Shown: in pieces, positions 40,722-49,789 of the stretch | Layout: each line of letters begins with the position of its first letter | How positions within the stretch are numbered: position 1 is the first letter of the stretch | Assembly (NCBI RefSeq): GCF_934617235.1 | Contig: NZ_CAKTTZ010000008.1 | Location: 1 to 59,540 of the forward strand | Length of the DNA stretch: 59,540 nt | Origin: an uncultured Ellagibacter sp. | GTDB taxonomy: Bacteria > Actinomycetota > Coriobacteriia > Coriobacteriales > Eggerthellaceae | Direction of reading: 5' to 3' | The notes under the pieces: model-generated | Database searches by the model: none | The model's input: only the letters and a program-made list of their open reading frames with translations | What the model was told of the DNA's origin: nothing | Translations under genes and position numbers: made by a program

Positions 40722-43700
40722 CTAGGATTCGTGATGGGCAGGGGTTGATGCGCTCGCCTCGGAGTTGTCCGCGGCGTTGCTGATGTTGTTTGCGCCGGCG
40801 GCGGCTTCAAGGGAAGCGGCATCGGCGCTTGTGGGCACGGCATCCTCATCGATGGAGAGCGCGGTCGCGTCCGCCGCATTCAGGCTTTGCCCCTTTGCGG
40901 TCGGCGGGGTGATGATCTGGTTGTCGGACGTGCAGTTCTTCATGATCTTGCCCATTTCGCAGCGGTAGATGCTGCGGATCGGGGCGATGCTCTTCGTGCC
41001 GTCGGGGTTGTTGTATCCCGTGATGACGCCGCGCGTGAGCGCCCAGGCCACGCCGTCTTTCGCCCATTCGTCAACAAGAGAGGCGTCGGGCATGGCGTCG
41101 AGCTTCGTGCGGTCGGTCTCCGCGGCGACGTCCACGCCGTTTTGGGACTTCGCGTAGTTCATGAGGATGAGGCACGCCTGCTCGCGGGTGACAGGGTCGT
41201 CGGGGCCGTAGCCGGTGGCGACGCCGGTTTCAGGGTCCTTGTAGCTGGTGATGATACCGTTTTCAAATGCCCAGTTCACAGCACCCGTGTACCAAACATT
41301 GTCCAAGACGTCGGGCAGGCCGGTCTCGTTTGCGGTCTTGTCGGGATCGCAGGCGGCTGCTCCCTCGGGGTCGGCGAAGCGCCAGAGCACCATGGCCATC
41401 TGAGCGCGGGTGAGCTCGCCGTAGGGGAGGAACGTCGTGTCGTTTATGCCCTTGATGAGGCCCGATTCCTTGCAGAACTTGAGCGTGCCGTCCTTCACGT
41501 ACCAGTCGGTCGCGATGACGTCTTCGTAGCCGAGCTGATCGGCCTTGTCGTAGATGGTGAAGCTGCCGGTTACTTTTCCAGTGTAGGAGCGTGAGCCGCG
41601 AACGGTGAAGGTGGCGGTGCCGATTTCTTTGTTGTTCTCGTACTTCACGTTGTAGTCTTCGCCCTTAAGCTCGGTCCCGTCGGGAGCGTAGACCTTCACC
41701 GGCGTGATGTCCTTGCCGGTGTATGCCTGATCGTTCACGACGATGGTGCAGTCGTCGATGCTTGTCGGCGCGGGCGCGTTCTGTCCGTGGATGATGAAGT
41801 ACATGTTCACGAAGTTGTCGAAGTCGAAGGGTCGTCCGCCGCCCTTGAAGCGCACGGTCACGCAGCCGACCTCGTTTTTGTCGGGGTCGCCGACGTTGGC
41901 GTATTGTGTGTAGTTGCTCGAGGTCGTATCGCAGTTGGGGTTGCCGTAGACGAGCTGGTAGTCGGTACCCTCGACGAGCGTGTGCCCCTTGTAGGTGACC
42001 TTCGAGATGGTCGGGAGAATCTTCGAGCCGGTGTAGTTGAACACGGGGGCGCCGTTCTCGAACGCGATAGCCTTGTCGTTCCACTCGAGGTTCTCGCCGT
42101 CCCATTCCATGTACTCGATGTCGACATCGGTCATAAGGCTTGCCGGCGTAATCTTGAACAGACCCTCGGTCGTGCCGGTGTAAGGAGCCGACTCGGTGGG
42201 GGAGATGACCACGGGGTAGTAGCCGTAGTGGTAGACGCCGTCGGCGGACCACTCGGGTGCGGTCTGCGTCATGTTGATGGTCTTGTTAGGCGAGATGTAG
42301 CGCTCGACCATGGTTTTTCCTGCGTAGGTGGTGTTGGAGCCGCTGTAGACGCAGGTCTTGAAGGTGTAGGTGAACCAGTCAGAAGGGAGCTTGTTGCCGT
42401 AAGCGTCGGTGACGGTGATGTCGTCTGCCGCAAGCGTTTTCTCCGAGTAGTCGAATTTACTGCTCTTGATGGAGACGAGGCAGGACGCAAGGTCGCCCTT
42501 CACGATGCTGTAGGTGCACACGTTGCTTTGCGTGCCCGCGTAGGAGCCGATGCCGACGATGCTCGCGCTGTAGCCGTCGCCGAGGTCGGTTGCTCCTTCT
42601 TGCGGTACCACGTAGAAGTCGACGTCCTGGGTGAGGGTCTTTCCTCCCATGGTGACCTCAAGGCGCGGAATGGCTTCGCCGCCGGTGTAGGGCGCGTTCT
42701 CCGCGCACGTCGCCGTGACGCCTGAAAGCGGAGTGGTCGAGATGGAATTTGCGAAACACTTCAGGACGGGATAGCCATTGTTCTGCCCGCCGGTTGAGAG
42801 CACGAAGTAGTTGTCCCATTCGCCGCCGTTACGCTGCTTGTTGAGGGTGGCGACGGCGCTTGTGGCGCGCAGGTCGGTGGCGCTCACATACGCGCAGTTG
42901 GAATACGTGCCCGAGCTGGAGTCGACCACGTGGTAGATGTCGCCGTCTGCACAGGTGTCCTTGAGCACGAGGCAGTCATGCAGGTTGCCATCGTTCTGGC
43001 CGATGAGGCCGGAGCTCTTGTTTCCGGGGAGCGCGTCGATCTTTCCGGCGCTGTAGCAGCTGTATACCTCGGGAGTGGGCGTGGTGTGCGTGCCGTCGGG
43101 CTTCGCGTACTGGAGCAGCATGCCCGCGATGCCCGCGACGTAGTAGCCGCCGCCCGTGGCGGTCTTCACGGTGCCGGTGTTGCCGCAGAACGAGACGGTT
43201 CCGTGGCTTTGCCCCACGATGCCGCCGCCAGCGGGCTTGTTCCAGCGGTTTACGGTGACGAGCGCCGCGTTCGCGCACTCGGTGACCACGGTGTAGCTTC
43301 CTGCACTGCCGACGATGCCGCCGCCGGAATACAATCCGGTGACCTGGGCATTTTTATCGGTTAAGCAGCGCTGCGTGTAGAGGATGTCATCTTTGGAGCC
43401 GTAGTCGATCTCGGTCGAGTCTCCCGAGCCGCTCATCGATAACCCGCGAAGGGAGCCCACGATGCCGCCCGTCATGCTCGCCTGAGCACCGGAGACGATG
43501 CCCTTGCAGGTGCTGTCGTAGACGCTGCCAAGGGAAAAGCCCACGATTCCGCCGACGCCCTCGGTCTTGGCGGAGATTTTCTCACCGAAGCGGTCGGTTC
43601 CCGCCTCGCAGGGGGATTGGGAGTCGATGGAGCCTGAAAACACGCAGTTGTAGATGTTGCCGTGCGTCCTTGCGCCCTCGATTTCCTCCTGCGCGGGGTC

Positions 43701-44612
43701 GCCCAGGTATGCCACGACGCCGCCGATGGTCTTCGCGACGATGAGCCCTGGTGAGCGGCCGTTGCCGTCGGTGCCGTCGGAGCCTGCGGTGTTGGTGATG
43801 GCCTTGAGGCTGCCCGAGAACTCGCAGTTCTTCACATCGCCGAACACGGTAGCCGCCATGCCGCCGATCTTGGACATAACGCATTTCACGGTGTCGGTTT
43901 GAGGCGTGTCGACAGCGACGTCGATCGTGGCGTCGACGGTGCAGTTCTCAACCGAGCCCTTCGAGGTGCCGATGAGGGCTGCGACGTTCGAGACTGCCTG
44001 CGAGGAGCTTGCGGAGCGATGGACGGTGACGGTGGCGCCGGTCACGTGAACGTTCTTCACGACCGACTTCTCGCCGCATCCGCCGAACAGCGCGATGTTC
44101 GTTGCGCGCTCGCCTGCATCGGCGAGAGACGTGAGGCTGTAGCCGCGGATCGAATAGCCCGCGCCGTCGAAGGTGCCGTTGAACTCGTGTCCGCCTTTCC
44201 CGCCGATGGGGGTGACCTCGGCGCGGATGAACACGATGTCCTTTGCGAGCGTCACGGTCTTGCCCTCGAAGGTGACGCCCGAGTTGACGAGTTCGGCGAG
44301 GCCTGCGAGCTGCGATCCGGTGCTTAAGGTGTAGCTCGATGCGCCCTCCGAGTACCAGGAGGTGTCGGGGCTCACCGCGCGCAGATCCCATGAGGTGCTG
44401 GCGAGTTCGATGAGCTCCCAACCTGGTTGCTCATCGTTAATTGAGAGCAGTGCGGGCGCGTCGTCGAGATACGCCTCTGCCCATGATTGAGCCTCGTCGA
44501 TGGTGGTCACGCTGCCGGGCGTTTCGACTGCCCAGGCCGCGCATGGTGCAGCGCAGGCAAGCGCGAACGCGAATGCGACCCCCATCGCTGCGGTGCAGAT
44601 GTTCTTCTTCAT
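40722..44612 (-). CDS. large secreted SLH protein with GLUG-type repeats
   Basis: 1296 residues. A signal peptide (1-28) precedes a region of GLUG-like repeats (about 130-640; units such as GGIVGSLRGLS and GGGIVGQSHGTV) that probably folds as a beta-helix. Several Ig-like segments with YTG-containing strands follow (about 650-1020), then three SLH repeats (about 1027-1080, 1098-1155, 1173-1225) and an acidic Ala/Ser/Asn tail (1226-1296). It should sit on the wall surface as an adhesin or ligand-presenting protein. It lies between the 609-residue anchored protein (20 bp) and the ExbB-like gene (12 bp). Confidence 0.85.
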   Translation of the reverse strand: MKKNICTAAMGVAFAFALACAAPCAAWAVETPGSVTTIDEAQSWAEAYLDDAPALLSINDEQPGWELIELASTSWDLRAVSPDTSWYSEGASSYTLSTGSQLAGLAELVNSGVTFEGKTVTLAKDIVFIRAEVTPIGGKGGHEFNGTFDGAGYSIRGYSLTSLADAGERATNIALFGGCGEKSVVKNVHVTGATVTVHRSASSSQAVSNVAALIGTSKGSVENCTVDATIDVAVDTPQTDTVKCVMSKIGGMAATVFGDVKNCEFSGSLKAITNTAGSDGTDGNGRSPGLIVAKTIGGVVAYLGDPAQEEIEGARTHGNIYNCVFSGSIDSQSPCEAGTDRFGEKISAKTEGVGGIVGFSLGSVYDSTCKGIVSGAQASMTGGIVGSLRGLSMSGSGDSTEIDYGSKDDILYTQRCLTDKNAQVTGLYSGGGIVGSAGSYTVVTECANAALVTVNRWNKPAGGGIVGQSHGTVSFCGNTGTVKTATGGGYYVAGIAGMLLQYAKPDGTHTTPTPEVYSCYSAGKIDALPGNKSSGLIGQNDGNLHDCLVLKDTCADGDIYHVVDSSSGTYSNCAYVSATDLRATSAVATLNKQRNGGEWDNYFVLSTGGQNNGYPVLKCFANSISTTPLSGVTATCAENAPYTGGEAIPRLEVTMGGKTLTQDVDFYVVPQEGATDLGDGYSASIVGIGSYAGTQSNVCTYSIVKGDLASCLVSIKSSKFDYSEKTLAADDITVTDAYGNKLPSDWFTYTFKTCVYSGSNTTYAGKTMVERYISPNKTINMTQTAPEWSADGVYHYGYYPVVISPTESAPYTGTTEGLFKITPASLMTDVDIEYMEWDGENLEWNDKAIAFENGAPVFNYTGSKILPTISKVTYKGHTLVEGTDYQLVYGNPNCDTTSSNYTQYANVGDPDKNEVGCVTVRFKGGGRPFDFDNFVNMYFIIHGQNAPAPTSIDDCTIVVNDQAYTGKDITPVKVYAPDGTELKGEDYNVKYENNKEIGTATFTVRGSRSYTGKVTGSFTIYDKADQLGYEDVIATDWYVKDGTLKFCKESGLIKGINDTTFLPYGELTRAQMAMVLWRFADPEGAAACDPDKTANETGLPDVLDNVWYTGAVNWAFENGIITSYKDPETGVATGYGPDDPVTREQACLILMNYAKSQNGVDVAAETDRTKLDAMPDASLVDEWAKDGVAWALTRGVITGYNNPDGTKSIAPIRSIYRCEMGKIMKNCTSDNQIITPPTAKGQSLNAADATALSIDEDAVPTSADAASLEAAAGANNISNAADNSEASASTPAHHES

Positions 44613-44632
44613 CTTCGGTCTCCTTTCGAACG

Positions 44633-46462
44633 CTATCTCAGGGGTAGTTTCTGTCTGCGGTATCTCACGCCCATCTGCACGCCTCCCGCGGCTGCCGTGC
44701 CAATGGCGAAGGGGATGACGAACGGGGCGAAGGGGTTCTCGAAATCAATGGTGTCGACGTCGGAGGGGTTGGGGTTCATGACCTGGTAGACTTGCCATGA
44801 ACCGCCGGTGGTGCCGCCGCCGCCGTCGCTGATCGCAGCGGACCCGCCCCCAAGGCCGGTGGCGTCGCCGACATCGGTGCCGGTGCTTCCGCCGTCTCCG
44901 CCTCCTTCTCCGCCGCCCGAGCCGCCTTGCCCGGTGCCGTCGCCGGTGTTGGTACCGATCTCGGGCTGAACGGGGGGAGCGCCTGCGAGGACGACTTTGA
45001 TGGTGTTGATCCAATAGACCTGGGCGTTCGACGTGACCTGGCCCGATCCGGTCGCCCCGAAGAGCAGGCGGAAGCAGGCGTTGTCGTTCATGTCGGAATA
45101 GTCGGGATCGATCGAATCGCCGTACTTGTACCAGCGGAAGTTCGATTGCACGGCGAGCATCGGGGACACGGGGATGCCTTCCTGCACGTTGCCGCCGGCG
45201 TCGTATTGCGGGAAGTAGTAGCGGATCGAGCCGAAGAGCATGTTATAGCTCACCGCTGTGCCGAAGTCCGAGGACCCGACGGGGGTGTCGGCGGTGACGA
45301 AGCGGAACTCCTTGATGCCGTCGAGGTTCGCTCCCGCGGCCTCGAGCACCGTGGAGAGCAGGACGCCTCGGCCGCTTACCGTGGCGAAGCGGTTCGCCGA
45401 GCCGATGACGGTGTAGGTCTGTTCGACCATGCCCATCGCCTCGACCTCGGCGCGCGAGAACGTCTTCTCGGAAACGACCTTGTCGGGGGCTTCCTCCCAC
45501 ACGACCTTCACGGTGAGGGAATCCTGCGGGCGCGCCACGGGGTCGGGCTTTTCCTCGGCCGCGGTGCTCACGCACACCTTGCCCGTGACGGTCGCGCCGC
45601 CGATTCCCGCCGTGGACGAGGCGCTCACCCAGACGTTCGCCTCCTCAGCGGGGCGGTAGAGGCCGGTCGTCGGCTCGACGTAGCCGAAGGTGGAATCGTC
45701 GACACTCCAGGAGAGGTCGGCGATCGCGCCGTTGGTTTGCTGGCTCAAAAGCCCGTTGGAGGTGAGGTAATCGGTCGTCGTGCCGTCGGCGGGGTTCGTC
45801 ACCGTCACGCGCGCGACGAGCTGCAGCGTCTGGTTCGTGTTGTAAAGGCGTGCGCCTGCCTCGGTGTAGGGTTCGCCGTTTTCATCGCAGATGACGACGC
45901 TCTCCACGTAGAGCTCGTTGTTCTGCCCGCTCACGTCGATAATGTAGGAGGTCGACAGTCCGTCGCAGGTCGCGGTGAGCGTGACGGTGCCGTTTGCGAG
46001 GGCCGTCACCTGGCCGGACGTGCTTACATGCGCAACCGCCGGGTCGCTTACCGACCAGGTGGTCATGTGCCCGGTGTCACCCGCCCAGGAGGTCGAGCCA
46101 TCGTTCCATACGAGCTGCACCTTGAACTGGAGCGACTCGCCCTTCTTCGTGAGCTGGCCGTGCGTCTCGGGCGTGTTCTCCCAGCTGTTCGATGCGACCT
46201 TCCATCCGCTTCCGACGTAGGGCGTCTCGTAGAACAGTGAGATGCCCTCGACCGACTGGGTGGGAGGCTGCGGGGTGGGGTCGGGATCGGGTGCCGGATC
46301 GGGTTTGGAAGGCTGCTCGGTTGAGCTTCCGCCATCCGACTCGCCTTCCGCAAACGCGGCTCCCTGCGCGTAAAACGTCAGGGAGAACGCGAGCAAGAAG
46401 ACGAGCAAACAACGCAGCGCGTCGCTGGCAAGTCGTTTGGCTGTCATGGTCTGGCTGCGCAT
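44633..46462 (-). CDS. membrane-anchored surface protein with bacterial Ig-like domains
   Basis: 609 residues. A signal peptide (about 1-38) precedes a Pro/Asp-rich spacer (DPAPDPDPTPQPP), BIG2-like Ig segments (about 70-310; HVSTSGQVTALANGTVTLTA) and a domain at about 320-495 related to the duplicated domain of the 37163-39247 protein (LLSTVLEAAGANLDG, YYFPQY, then a late NTIKVVL strand). A Gly-rich linker (about 505-560) leads to a C-terminal hydrophobic span and basic end (YRRQKLPLR), so it is tethered to the membrane. Some features recall the sulfite-oxidase/molybdopterin-binding fold, but I see no cofactor cysteine. It starts 2 bp after the binding-protein gene. Confidence 0.8.
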   Translation of the reverse strand: MRSQTMTAKRLASDALRCLLVFLLAFSLTFYAQGAAFAEGESDGGSSTEQPSKPDPAPDPDPTPQPPTQSVEGISLFYETPYVGSGWKVASNSWENTPETHGQLTKKGESLQFKVQLVWNDGSTSWAGDTGHMTTWSVSDPAVAHVSTSGQVTALANGTVTLTATCDGLSTSYIIDVSGQNNELYVESVVICDENGEPYTEAGARLYNTNQTLQLVARVTVTNPADGTTTDYLTSNGLLSQQTNGAIADLSWSVDDSTFGYVEPTTGLYRPAEEANVWVSASSTAGIGGATVTGKVCVSTAAEEKPDPVARPQDSLTVKVVWEEAPDKVVSEKTFSRAEVEAMGMVEQTYTVIGSANRFATVSGRGVLLSTVLEAAGANLDGIKEFRFVTADTPVGSSDFGTAVSYNMLFGSIRYYFPQYDAGGNVQEGIPVSPMLAVQSNFRWYKYGDSIDPDYSDMNDNACFRLLFGATGSGQVTSNAQVYWINTIKVVLAGAPPVQPEIGTNTGDGTGQGGSGGGEGGGDGGSTGTDVGDATGLGGGSAAISDGGGGTTGGSWQVYQVMNPNPSDVDTIDFENPFAPFVIPFAIGTAAAGGVQMGVRYRRQKLPLR

Positions 46463-46464
46463 CG

Positions 46465-47661
46465 CTACTGCTTTCCGTAGGGAGGATACGAATTGCCCAA
46501 GAGCTCGCGCGCGTCGTCATCGGTGATGTCGACCCAGTACAGAAGCGAGTAGAAGTTCTTGACTTCCTCCACCATGTCGACGTTGTAGCGATCGGGGTAG
46601 AGCATGTTCGCGATCCATTGGATGCCGAGGAAGCGGTTCACTCCGGGCGGGCGGTCGCACCATGCGAACGGGGCGTTCGGCATCGTGTAGACGCGGCCGT
46701 TCTTCACGGCGGAGATATGGCTCCACTTCTCGTCGGTGCGGATGATCTCGTCGGCACCGCCGCGGATGACGTCGTCCCACGCGATGATGACCTCGGGGTC
46801 CCAGGCGAGCACGGCTTCCAAGCTCACGTTGGTCATGCCGATGCCCTGGGTTTCCTCGACGGCGGAAACGTTGTTTGCGCCTGCCACGTCGAAGGTGAGC
46901 GCGTGCAAGCCGCGGTCGGGCTCGGTCTGCAGGCCGAGCGGGCCCTCGGCGTAGTAGAGGCGCACCTTCTCGCTATCGGGGATGTCGGCGGTCGCCGCCG
47001 TGACGTCGTTGTAGACGCGCTCGAGGTACGTGGCGATTTCGCTTGCGCGCTCTTCGGCGCCGAGGATCTCCCCGAGGAGCTTGTAGGCGGTGCGGATGTT
47101 GTCGAACGACCCGTCGATGCACAGGGCCGGGATGTTCGTCTGGCTCTCGAGTTTTTCCGCAGTCGAGACGTCCGCTGCGGAAAGTGTTGTGCCCGAGCAG
47201 TCGATGATGAGCTGAACGTCCTGCTTGAGGAGCATCTCGCGGTCGATCTCGCCGCCGCCTGAGAGCGTGCCCATGTAGATAAGGTTCTCGGTTCCCGCGG
47301 GGAGGTAGCGCAGCTCCTCGGCCGTGAACTGCATGCCCGTGCCGCCGAGCAGCTGCGGGGCGAGCGTGAACACGAAAATCTGCGCAAGGGCACTCGTGAA
47401 GTACACGCGCTCGAGTTTGTCGACTGTGGGGATGGTTCTTGTGCGGCCCCAGGAGTCGGTGAACTCGCGAGTGCCGCGAAACGTCGCATCGAGGCCCGAT
47501 TTGACTCCCATGTTGTCGAGGGCCCCCGTCACCTGATCGGCCGAGCAACCCGACAAAAGCCCACTTCCCGGCAGCAGCGCGGTCATCGCTGCAACTCCGC
47601 CGAATTGCAGGAACGTCCTGCGGCTCATCGCCTGGTTGTTCCCATTCTCACTTTTCGTCAC
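46465..47661 (-). CDS. ABC importer substrate-binding lipoprotein, FecB/BtuF class
   Basis: 398 residues, GTG start. A twin-arginine signal (SRRTFLQFGG) is followed by a lipobox (LLSGCS), so it is Tat-exported and lipid-anchored. The mature part is a two-lobed class III binding protein (about 80-385) with the helical backbone typical of siderophore, heme and cobalamin binders. Tat export suggests folding with a cofactor before export, but this is inference. It lies 25 bp after the ATPase gene. Ligand identity cannot be read from sequence alone. Confidence 0.9.
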   Translation of the reverse strand: MTKSENGNNQAMSRRTFLQFGGVAAMTALLPGSGLLSGCSADQVTGALDNMGVKSGLDATFRGTREFTDSWGRTRTIPTVDKLERVYFTSALAQIFVFTLAPQLLGGTGMQFTAEELRYLPAGTENLIYMGTLSGGGEIDREMLLKQDVQLIIDCSGTTLSAADVSTAEKLESQTNIPALCIDGSFDNIRTAYKLLGEILGAEERASEIATYLERVYNDVTAATADIPDSEKVRLYYAEGPLGLQTEPDRGLHALTFDVAGANNVSAVEETQGIGMTNVSLEAVLAWDPEVIIAWDDVIRGGADEIIRTDEKWSHISAVKNGRVYTMPNAPFAWCDRPPGVNRFLGIQWIANMLYPDRYNVDMVEEVKNFYSLLYWVDITDDDARELLGNSYPPYGKQ

Positions 47662-47686
47662 GATAACTATTCGCTTCCTTCTCGTC

Positions 47687-48469
47687 CTATAACGGGATGC
47701 ACACGCGCTCGGTGTGCCCTGGTTCTATCTCAACGTCGATTACGTAGACGTTCGTTCCGTAGATCTGCCTCAAGGTTTTGTTCGTGATGACCTCGCTCGC
47801 CGTTCCCTCGTTGATGACGAGGCCCTTCTCCATGACGATGACCTTGTCGGCGCAGAACAGCGCATGGTCGGGGTTGTGCGTCACCATGACTACGCCCATA
47901 CCCGCTTGCGAGAGCGACTTCATGCGCGAGAGCACGAGCTGCTGGTTGCCGAAGTCGAGGCTTGCGGTCGGTTCGTCCATGACAAGCAGGTCGGGCTCTT
48001 GCGTGAGGGCCCGCGCGATCAGCACGAGCTGTTGCTGGCCGCCCGAAAGCGCGGTGTAGGGGCGGTCAGCCAGATGCTCGATCGACATCTGCTTCATGGC
48101 GCGCCACGCGATGGCTCGGTCGTCGGGCTTCACCACGGCGAGCCGGTTCACGTAAGGGGTGCGCCCCATGAGCACGACGTCGGCCACGTTGAAGGGGAAG
48201 GGCGGCGTGTGCGCCTGGGGGATGTAGGCGAAATGCCGTGCGAGCTCCGGTTCGTCCATGTCATGCGTGCTCTTCCCGTCGATGAGCACTTCGCCGGCCG
48301 TCGGCTTCATAAGCCCTAGAACAGTCTTCAGGGTGGTCGTCTTGCCGCAGCCGTTTGCGCCGATGATGCAGACGAATTCCCCGTGCTCGACGGTGAACGA
48401 GACGCCGTGGACGATTTCGGTCTTGTGGTAGCCGCCGTGAACGTCGCGCACTTCCAGAAGATGGCCCAT
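47687..48469 (-). CDS. ABC importer ATP-binding protein, FecE/BtuD class
   Basis: 260 residues. Walker A GANGCGKTTTLK, Q-loop YIPQAH, signature LSGGQQQLVLIARAL, Walker B LLVMDEPTASLD and switch His in VTHNPD are all intact. It powers import of iron-siderophore, heme or corrinoid-type ligands with the permease encoded 3 bp upstream. Confidence 0.95.
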   Translation of the reverse strand: MGHLLEVRDVHGGYHKTEIVHGVSFTVEHGEFVCIIGANGCGKTTTLKTVLGLMKPTAGEVLIDGKSTHDMDEPELARHFAYIPQAHTPPFPFNVADVVLMGRTPYVNRLAVVKPDDRAIAWRAMKQMSIEHLADRPYTALSGGQQQLVLIARALTQEPDLLVMDEPTASLDFGNQQLVLSRMKSLSQAGMGVVMVTHNPDHALFCADKVIVMEKGLVINEGTASEVITNKTLRQIYGTNVYVIDVEIEPGHTERVCIPL

Positions 48470-48472
48470 CGT

Positions 48473-49576
48473 TTACCACCCCTTCTGGTTGCGCTTGAAG
48501 ATGAAGATGAAGAACGGCACACCGAGGATGGAAGTGAGAATGCCGATTGGAATTTCGACCGTCGCGAGCAGGCGTGCAAGGTTGTCGACGAGCAAGAGAT
48601 AGCTTGCGCCGACGACCATCGACGCCGGCAGGAGCGCTCGATAGTTGGGGCCGACAAGCGCGCGGGCGAGGTGCGGGATGACAAGGCCAACCCAGCCGAC
48701 GATGCCCGAGACCGCGACCGAGCACGATACGATGAGGGTCGACGCGAAGATGACGACGAGGCGAACGCGGCGGGTCTTGATGCCCATGGAGCGCGCTTCC
48801 TCGTCGCCGAATGAGAGCACGTTGAGTTTCCAGCTTTCGAGCAATAAGAGTAAGAAGCCGCATATCATCGGTATGATGACGGCTTTCATATCCCCATCGC
48901 TCACGCTTGCGAAGCTGCCCATGAGCCAGAAGGTGATAGTGGGGAGCTTGTCGTTGGCGTCGGCCATGAGCTTTACGAGCGAGGTGCCCGATTGGAAGAG
49001 CGTCGAGACGAGGATGCCGCCTAAGATGAGGCCCAAGATGGCGTCGGAACGAACCATTCGGTTGAGCCACACGGCGCACGCGACGGCCACCATGCCGCCT
49101 GCGAACGCGAAGACCTGCACCATGTAGTTCGGCATGTCGAGCAGAAGGGCCAGGCAGGCGCCGAAGCTTGCGCCCGCGGATGCGCCCAGAAGGTCGGGGG
49201 AGGTGAGGGGGTTTTTGAACATGCCCTGATAGGCGGCGCCCGCGACAGAGAGCGCGGCACCGACGAGCATGACGACGACGATGCGGGGAAGACGGATGTT
49301 GAACAGGGCCGTGTTCGCGGCGTCGGAGATGACGATATCGGGATCGTTGAACAGGTTGTACACGCCGACGGTGATCTGGGCGACGACGTTTTTCACCAGT
49401 TCGTCAGGGGCTACGGGGTACTTGCCGAGCGCGAAGGAGGCGAAGAGCATGATGACGAGTACGGCGACGATCCCGATTTTCACTCCGAGAGAAATCTTCT
49501 TGTCAAGCGCCTCTTGCGCCTCGCGATATTCTTCGCTGAAGTCGGGCGTCGCGACGCTTCCCGTCCTGTTTTGCAT
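48473..49576 (-). CDS. ABC importer permease, FecCD/BtuC family
   Basis: 367 residues, about 10 membrane spans after a 30-residue polar N-terminus. Family hallmarks are LPRIVVVMLVGAALSVAGAA, QGMFKNPLTSPDLLGASAGA and GFVGLVIPHLARALVGPNYR-like VGWVGLVIPHLARALVGPN. It is the first gene of the leftward 12.4 kb cluster that ends at 37163. The cluster has gaps of 2-25 bp up to the DUF2149 gene, consistent with one operon. Confidence 0.95.
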   Translation of the reverse strand: MQNRTGSVATPDFSEEYREAQEALDKKISLGVKIGIVAVLVIMLFASFALGKYPVAPDELVKNVVAQITVGVYNLFNDPDIVISDAANTALFNIRLPRIVVVMLVGAALSVAGAAYQGMFKNPLTSPDLLGASAGASFGACLALLLDMPNYMVQVFAFAGGMVAVACAVWLNRMVRSDAILGLILGGILVSTLFQSGTSLVKLMADANDKLPTITFWLMGSFASVSDGDMKAVIIPMICGFLLLLLESWKLNVLSFGDEEARSMGIKTRRVRLVVIFASTLIVSCSVAVSGIVGWVGLVIPHLARALVGPNYRALLPASMVVGASYLLLVDNLARLLATVEIPIGILTSILGVPFFIFIFKRNQKGW

Positions 49577-49700
49577 CGTAATTGAATTCCCCTAAATCAA
49601 AATATACACAATGCCAAATAGAGCCAAAAGAGACTATACCAGAACAAGAACATCTGAAAACAAGTATTATGCGGAATTTAGGCAATATGTTCGATTTAGG
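49577..49700 (-). promoter_or_regulatory. promoter and candidate metal-regulator sites of the surface/uptake cluster
   Basis: On the minus strand TTTTCA (49655-49660), 16 bp, TATAGT (49633-49638) is a plausible promoter with about a 50-nt leader. On the plus strand TTTAGG occurs at 49677-49682 and 49695-49700 (18 bp apart, upstream of the -35), and its inverse CCTAAA at 49591-49596 in the leader. TTAGG is a half-site of DtxR/IdeR-type iron regulators. The leader is too short for a cobalamin riboswitch. Confidence 0.45.
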
Positions 49701-49724
49701 ATAAGAACTGACGCGAGCGGTCCA

Positions 49725-49757
49725 GGAAAAAGAAAAGCGCCCTCGTTGGGGCGCTTT
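49725..49757 (-). terminator. terminator of sstT
   Basis: GGGCGCTTT/AAAGCGCCC stem followed on the minus strand by TTCTTTTTC; 33 bp past the sstT stop. Confidence 0.8.
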
Positions 49758-49789
49758 CTGGTGAGGCTCGATTGTCTTTCGGTAAAGCT

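Noticed and set aside
44927..46240. Long plus-strand open frame within the surface-protein cluster
   Set aside because: It is antisense to the 609-residue protein, whose signal peptide, Ig-like domains and tight operon spacing are convincing.
49577..49650. Cobalamin or heme-related riboswitch before the FecCD gene
   Set aside because: The leader from the predicted promoter is only about 50 nt and shows no B12-box or conserved fold.
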